A stretch of 9,702 nucleotides of DNA from Candidatus Bathyarchaeota archaeon (lineage in GTDB: Archaea > Thermoproteota > Bathyarchaeia > EX4484-135), in the NCBI GenBank assembly GCA_011040545.1, contig DQYM01000224.1, positions 1-9,702 on the forward strand. Reading direction: 5' to 3'. Positions 6,805 through 9,702 of this stretch are shown here, in pieces. The notes below the pieces were generated by a model. That model searched no databases. It saw only the letters and a program-made list of their open reading frames with translations, and had not been told where the DNA came from. The position numbers and the translations under genes were made by a program. The first letter of the stretch is position 1; the number at the start of each line of letters is the position of its first letter.

Positions 6805-7395
6805 GTGGCGGGCTTGGAGGATAGGGCCGATGACATACTGCTGGTCCGAGATATAATGGTCAGCCCAGTTATAACGGTCCGTGAAGACGATACCATAGCA
6901 GATGTAGCTCGCATCATGGATGAGCAGGGCATTGGGAGCGTGATAGTAGTATCAAGCGATGGCGAGCCAGTTGGCGTGATAACTGCTAGGGACATAGTGC
7001 GCAAGGTAGTAGCCAAGGGGAAGGCACCTGAGCAGGTGAGGGCCTCAGAGGTCATGAGCTCACCGCCCATAGCGATAGAGGATGACCAGGACGTTAGGGA
7101 GGCAGCTAGGATGATGGCTAGGCTAGATGTGAGGCGATTGGTAGTGAAGCACAAGGGGAAGATGGTCGGCATAGTAACTAGCAAGGACCTACTGGCTACC
7201 CTACCATCCATACTGGACCTAGTGCTTGAGAAGGCCCGTGCTGGCCTAGTTGGCCCACCTGAGGAAGAGCGTGAGGAGGTACCGCTTGCTGGCTACTGCG
7301 ATGTATGTGGCCGTTGGAGCACCACGCTCGTAGAGGTAAATGGCCAGTTCGTATGCGAGGAATGTAGGGCTGAGCTAGAGAGTGAGGAAGCATGA
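6805..7395 (+). CDS. CBS-pair protein with C-terminal zinc ribbon
   Basis: The 196-residue protein has two tandem CBS domains (about 14-70 and 80-135) forming one Bateman module; such modules usually bind adenosine nucleotides or S-adenosylmethionine and act as energy or ligand sensors. Typical CBS motifs are VRDIMVSPVITVREDDTI, VGVITARDIV and the second-copy VGIVTSKDLL. After an acidic linker (PPEEEREE, 151-158) comes a zinc-ribbon-like tail with two CxxC knuckles, Cys165/Cys168 and Cys184/Cys187. No enzyme domain is attached, so it probably acts through a partner, possibly nucleic acid or a neighbouring gene product. The start is GTG at 6805; TTG at 6814 is also possible, and GGAGG (6800-6804) fits better with the TTG. 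The gene ends 28 bases before the dihydroorotase ATG. The ligand cannot be read from sequence. Confidence 0.92.
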   Translation: MAGLEDRADDILLVRDIMVSPVITVREDDTIADVARIMDEQGIGSVIVVSSDGEPVGVITARDIVRKVVAKGKAPEQVRASEVMSSPPIAIEDDQDVREAARMMARLDVRRLVVKHKGKMVGIVTSKDLLATLPSILDLVLEKARAGLVGPPEEEREEVPLAGYCDVCGRWSTTLVEVNGQFVCEECRAELESEEA

Positions 7396-7423
7396 GCGAT
7401 CAGCCAAGGGAAAGGTAGTGGGC

Positions 7424-8767
7424 ATGGAGGCCGATACCTGTATCAAGGGTGCTCACATCCTATACCATGGGGAGGTTCTTAAGGGCTGTATAGCCATATC
7501 AGATGGCAAGATAGCATTCTTGGGTAAGGAGGCCAATGCCCCGAGGGCGGAGAGGATCCTAGATGCCAGGGGCCTCCTAGCCCTACCAGGCCCAATAGAT
7601 GCCCACGTCCACCTTAGGGATGAGGGGCTAGCTTACAAGGAGGACTTCTACTCTGGGACCTGCTCAGCAGTAGCTGGTGGGATAACGAGCGTCTTGGACA
7701 TGCCGAATAACTCCCCCTTAGTTGATAGCGCCTCAAGGCTGGCTGAGAGGGCTAGGAAGGCAAGGGGGACCATAGTAGCTAATGTTGGCTTCTACTCCCT
7801 GCTCCCAGCAGACCTTAATGGGCTAAGGGCTATCGCTGAGGCAGGGGCAGTTGCCATAAAGGTCTTCATGCACGAGCCAAGGACGGAACTCCCAGTATGG
7901 GATGAGGCCATGCTCCTGAAGGCCGTTAGCCTAGCTAATAGGCTAGGGCTGCCCGTTGCCTTCCACGCTGAGGACCCAGGCATCATAGGGGAGGCCAAGT
8001 GCAAGCTGAGGCCAGGGCTAGATCCAGTTTCAAAGTTCGTGCTCTCCCACCCACCTGAGGCTGAGGTAGAAGCCGTTGGCAAGCTAGCTAGGCTGCTGAG
8101 GGGCCTTAGGGTCCACATATGCCATGCAAGCGTCCCAAGGGCAGTTGAGCTAGCTAAGGGGGCTGGGTTCACCGTTGAGGCCACGCCCCACCACCTCTTC
8201 CTCTCATCCGATCTATACGAGCGCCTAGGCCCAATAGCCCTCATGGACCCACCGCTTAGGCCAAGGGAGCTAGTTATGGCCCTTAGGGCACTCCTATATG
8301 ATGGCCTCATAGATATAGTAGCTAGCGACCATGCCCCCCATGCCCTAGGGGAGAAGCTAAGCACAGATCACGTGCCTCCTGGCATCCCTGGCCTTGAAAC
8401 CATGCTTCCCCTCTTACTAAATGAGGTTGCTGAAGGGAGGCTGAGCCTGCAGCACCTAATCAGCCTTGTATGCGAGGGGCCAGCACGTATCTTTGGCCTA
8501 AGGGCTGGTCGCCTTGAGGTAGGGTGGCCAGCTGATTTAGTGCTCGTGGACCTAAGGGCTAAGCATGTGGTCAAGCCTGATGCCTTCTTCTCAAAGGCCA
8601 AGTTCTCCCCATTTGAGGGCTTGGAGCTCAGGGGCCGACCAATTGGCACCATAGTGAATGGCCAGCTAGCCTTCTGGGATGGGGAGGTCGTGGCTAGGAG
8701 GGGCTGTGGTAGGATACTTAAGCCTGAGGGGCAATCCAGGGGGCAAGGGGATGAGGTTCCTAGTTGA
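7424..8767 (+). CDS. pyrC: Dihydroorotase
   Basis: Dihydroorotase cyclises N-carbamoyl-L-aspartate to dihydroorotate in pyrimidine synthesis. The 447-residue protein is an amidohydrolase with all six metal ligands visible: His61 and His63 (DAHVHLRD), Lys146 (AVAIKVFM, expected to be carboxylated), His181 (AFHAEDP), His234 (HICHAS) and Asp302 (IVASDHAPHA). HLRD and MPNNSP carry the substrate-binding Arg and Asn and favour dihydroorotase over allantoinase. The bridging lysine resembles the dihydroorotase domain of animal CAD rather than the bacterial type with Asp there. MDPPLRP (274-280) has Asp where many family members have Asn. ATG 7424 is preferred because GGTAGTGGGC precedes it and the family N-terminus fits; the frame could extend back to GTG 7382 inside the CBS gene. 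Its end overlaps the Mut7-C gene by 17 bases. No other pyrimidine genes are in view. Confidence 0.95.
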   Translation: MEADTCIKGAHILYHGEVLKGCIAISDGKIAFLGKEANAPRAERILDARGLLALPGPIDAHVHLRDEGLAYKEDFYSGTCSAVAGGITSVLDMPNNSPLVDSASRLAERARKARGTIVANVGFYSLLPADLNGLRAIAEAGAVAIKVFMHEPRTELPVWDEAMLLKAVSLANRLGLPVAFHAEDPGIIGEAKCKLRPGLDPVSKFVLSHPPEAEVEAVGKLARLLRGLRVHICHASVPRAVELAKGAGFTVEATPHHLFLSSDLYERLGPIALMDPPLRPRELVMALRALLYDGLIDIVASDHAPHALGEKLSTDHVPPGIPGLETMLPLLLNEVAEGRLSLQHLISLVCEGPARIFGLRAGRLEVGWPADLVLVDLRAKHVVKPDAFFSKAKFSPFEGLELRGRPIGTIVNGQLAFWDGEVVARRGCGRILKPEGQSRGQGDEVPS

Positions 8768-9242
8768 TGCCATGCTGGGGAAGCTAGCTAGGTGGCTTAG
8801 GCTGCTTGGCCACGATGCGGAGTATGGCCGTGATGCTAGCGATGAGGAGCTCCTAGCTAGGGCAGCTGAGGAAGGCCGTATCCTACTTACATCCGATATA
8901 GGGTTATTCAAGCGAGCCCTCTCATCTGGCATAAGCGTGGTGCTAGTGAAGGGCTCAAGTGAAGAGGAGAGGCTAGCCCTACTGGCTAGGAGGCTTGGCA
9001 TTAGGCTTGAGGTAGATCTGGAGAACTCAAGGTGCCCTAAGTGCAATTCACCAGTAGTGGAAGTGCCAAAGGAGGCAGTTAGGGGCTTAGTGCCTGAGGG
9101 CTCTTGGCGTAGGTACGAGCGGTTCTGGCGCTGTACTGGCTGTGGCCAAGTCTACTGGCAGGGCTCCCACTGGAGCAACATAGAGGCCGTATTGGCTAGG
9201 GCTAGGGAGCTAGCTAGGGCAAGGAGTTCCAAGGCCCCCTGA
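8751..9242 (+). CDS. Mut7-C type RNase with zinc ribbon
   Basis: The 163-residue protein belongs to the Mut7-C RNase group, a PIN-like nuclease fold joined to a zinc ribbon. The N-terminus RFLVDAMLGKLARWLRLLGH is the family hallmark and supplies Asp6; further acidic candidates are Asp31/Glu32/Glu33 and Asp49 in LLTSD (the motif usually reads LTRD). Zinc ligands are Cys95/Cys98 (RCPKC) and Cys128/Cys131 (CTGC), followed by the typical GQVYWQGSHW. The ATG at 8751 lies inside the end of dihydroorotase with GGGGGCAAGGGG before it, which points to translational coupling. An earlier in-frame ATG at 8679 would add 24 residues without family similarity. RNA cleavage is expected from the fold; the natural target is unknown. 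NFACT lies two genes upstream. Confidence 0.93.
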   Translation: MRFLVDAMLGKLARWLRLLGHDAEYGRDASDEELLARAAEEGRILLTSDIGLFKRALSSGISVVLVKGSSEEERLALLARRLGIRLEVDLENSRCPKCNSPVVEVPKEAVRGLVPEGSWRRYERFWRCTGCGQVYWQGSHWSNIEAVLARARELARARSSKAP

Positions 9243-9248
9243 TGTGGC

Positions 9249-9281
9249 CTAGGGCCTAAGCTATATCTAGGCTAGGGCCTA
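9249..9281 (+). repeat. Direct repeat CTAGGGCCTA flanking a TATA box
   Basis: CTAGGGCCTA occurs at 9249-9258 and again at 9272-9281, 23 bases apart, close to two helical turns. Each copy contains TAGG-G-CCTA, which is itself a palindrome around a central base. The TATA-like CTATATC lies between them, so the pair could be an operator. The motif resembles common local words (CTAG, GGCCTA), so chance remains possible. Confidence 0.4.
9262..9268 (+). promoter_or_regulatory. TATA box of the glycosyltransferase-like gene
   Basis: CTATATCTAG lies in the 59-base gap after the Mut7-C gene. Its centre near 9265 predicts a transcript start near 9290, just upstream of the ribosome binding site and the TTG at 9302. 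The 10-base sequence CTAGGGCCTA occurs on both sides of it (9249-9258 and 9272-9281). Confidence 0.5.
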
Positions 9282-9301
9282 TGGGCTCGGAGGGAGTAGG
9301 T

Positions 9302-9702
9302 TTGAGCGTAGAGAGGATAGCCATAATGACGGCCTGGAACGTTGATTCAGGTGTGTTCTTCCACGCCTACCCCCTCGTGAGGGCCTGGATGGACATGGGC
9401 TACGAGGTCCACGTCCTCTCCTTCATAAGGGATGACTTCCATGGCCGTGTTATGTTCGGCCCAGATGAGCCCTTCGTGATAAGGTGCTTTGGCACATCTG
9501 GTAAGACGAACTTCCTAGACCCACGCCCCCTCCTAACCCTGGATTACGATGTGCTGGTCGTTGAGGACCTTAAGATGCTGCCCATGCGGAACCTAGCCCT
9601 CATATGGCATCACGTTAGGCGGAAGGCCAAGGCCCTAGTCCACGTGCTACATGAGAATACCATACTTGGCCGAAGGCCACCGCAGCCCCCTGAGTTCTAC
9701 TC
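9302..9702 (+). CDS. Glycosyltransferase-like protein (partial, N-terminal part only)
   Basis: An open frame runs to the right edge and gives 133 residues. The N-terminus ERIAIMTAWNVDSGVFFHAY followed by PLVRAWMDMGYEVHVLSF looks like the first strand, loop and helix of the N-terminal Rossmann-like domain of GT-B glycosyltransferases, which read similar WNV...G and GxxV signatures; DYDVLVVEDLKMLP and ALVHVLHENTILGRRPP continue the alpha/beta pattern. A sugar transferase for glycans, glycolipids or protein N-glycans is likely, but the catalytic C-terminal domain is missing from view. I chose TTG 9302 because GGAGGG (9289-9294) lies seven bases before it and the TATA box at 9262-9268 predicts transcription from about 9290. 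An in-frame ATG at 9281 would precede that start; ATG 9326 would remove the first strand. Confidence 0.7.
   Translation, partial: MSVERIAIMTAWNVDSGVFFHAYPLVRAWMDMGYEVHVLSFIRDDFHGRVMFGPDEPFVIRCFGTSGKTNFLDPRPLLTLDYDVLVVEDLKMLPMRNLALIWHHVRRKAKALVHVLHENTILGRRPPQPPEFY

Noticed and set aside
7382..7423. Dihydroorotase start at GTG 7382
   Set aside because: It lies inside the CBS gene and adds a basic segment foreign to the family; ATG 7424 has a ribosome binding site and fits the usual N-terminus.
8679..8750. 24-codon N-terminal extension of the Mut7-C RNase
   Set aside because: The added residues overlap dihydroorotase coding sequence and do not resemble the family, which starts at RFLVDAMLGKLARWL.

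Overview
The window reads as a compact archaeal chromosome segment, most likely from a thermophilic member of the TACK/Thermoproteota side. The pointers are a RadA recombinase, an archaeal-type NFACT (RqcH) protein, a CBS-pair protein with a C-terminal zinc ribbon, a Mut7-C RNase, AT-rich TATA-like boxes about 25 bases before starts or short leaders, frequent GTG/TTG starts, and heavy use of AGG, CTA and ATA codons. I cannot name a genus from the sequence.

Left part (1-2711, minus strand): a tightly packed operon for the C4 segment of the citric acid cycle. It reads fumarase alpha, fumarase beta, then the flavoprotein subunit of succinate dehydrogenase/fumarate reductase, which runs off the left edge. 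Stops and starts overlap or abut, so the three are probably co-transcribed. Together they would interconvert malate, fumarate and succinate.

Gap 2712-3078: a divergent promoter region of about 370 bases. It holds a TATA box for each flanking transcript, a start-less open stretch on the minus strand that looks like coding sequence, and a hairpin on the plus strand behind another TATA-like box. This is the least explained part of the window.

Centre (3079-4702): radA (homologous recombination), then a small helical protein of unknown function 5 bases downstream, then a small three-helix membrane protein on the opposite strand. The membrane protein gene overlaps the tail of its left neighbour by 28 bases and starts 9 bases from its divergent right neighbour.

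Right part (4712-9702, plus strand): NFACT/RqcH (ribosome-associated quality control), a CBS-pair/zinc-ribbon sensor-like protein, dihydroorotase (pyrimidine synthesis), a Mut7-C RNase that overlaps dihydroorotase by 17 bases, and the start of a glycosyltransferase-like gene behind its own promoter. NFACT and an RNase on the same strand with only two genes between suggests, but does not prove, a translation-surveillance theme. No tRNA, rRNA, CRISPR array, transposase or integrase was seen.
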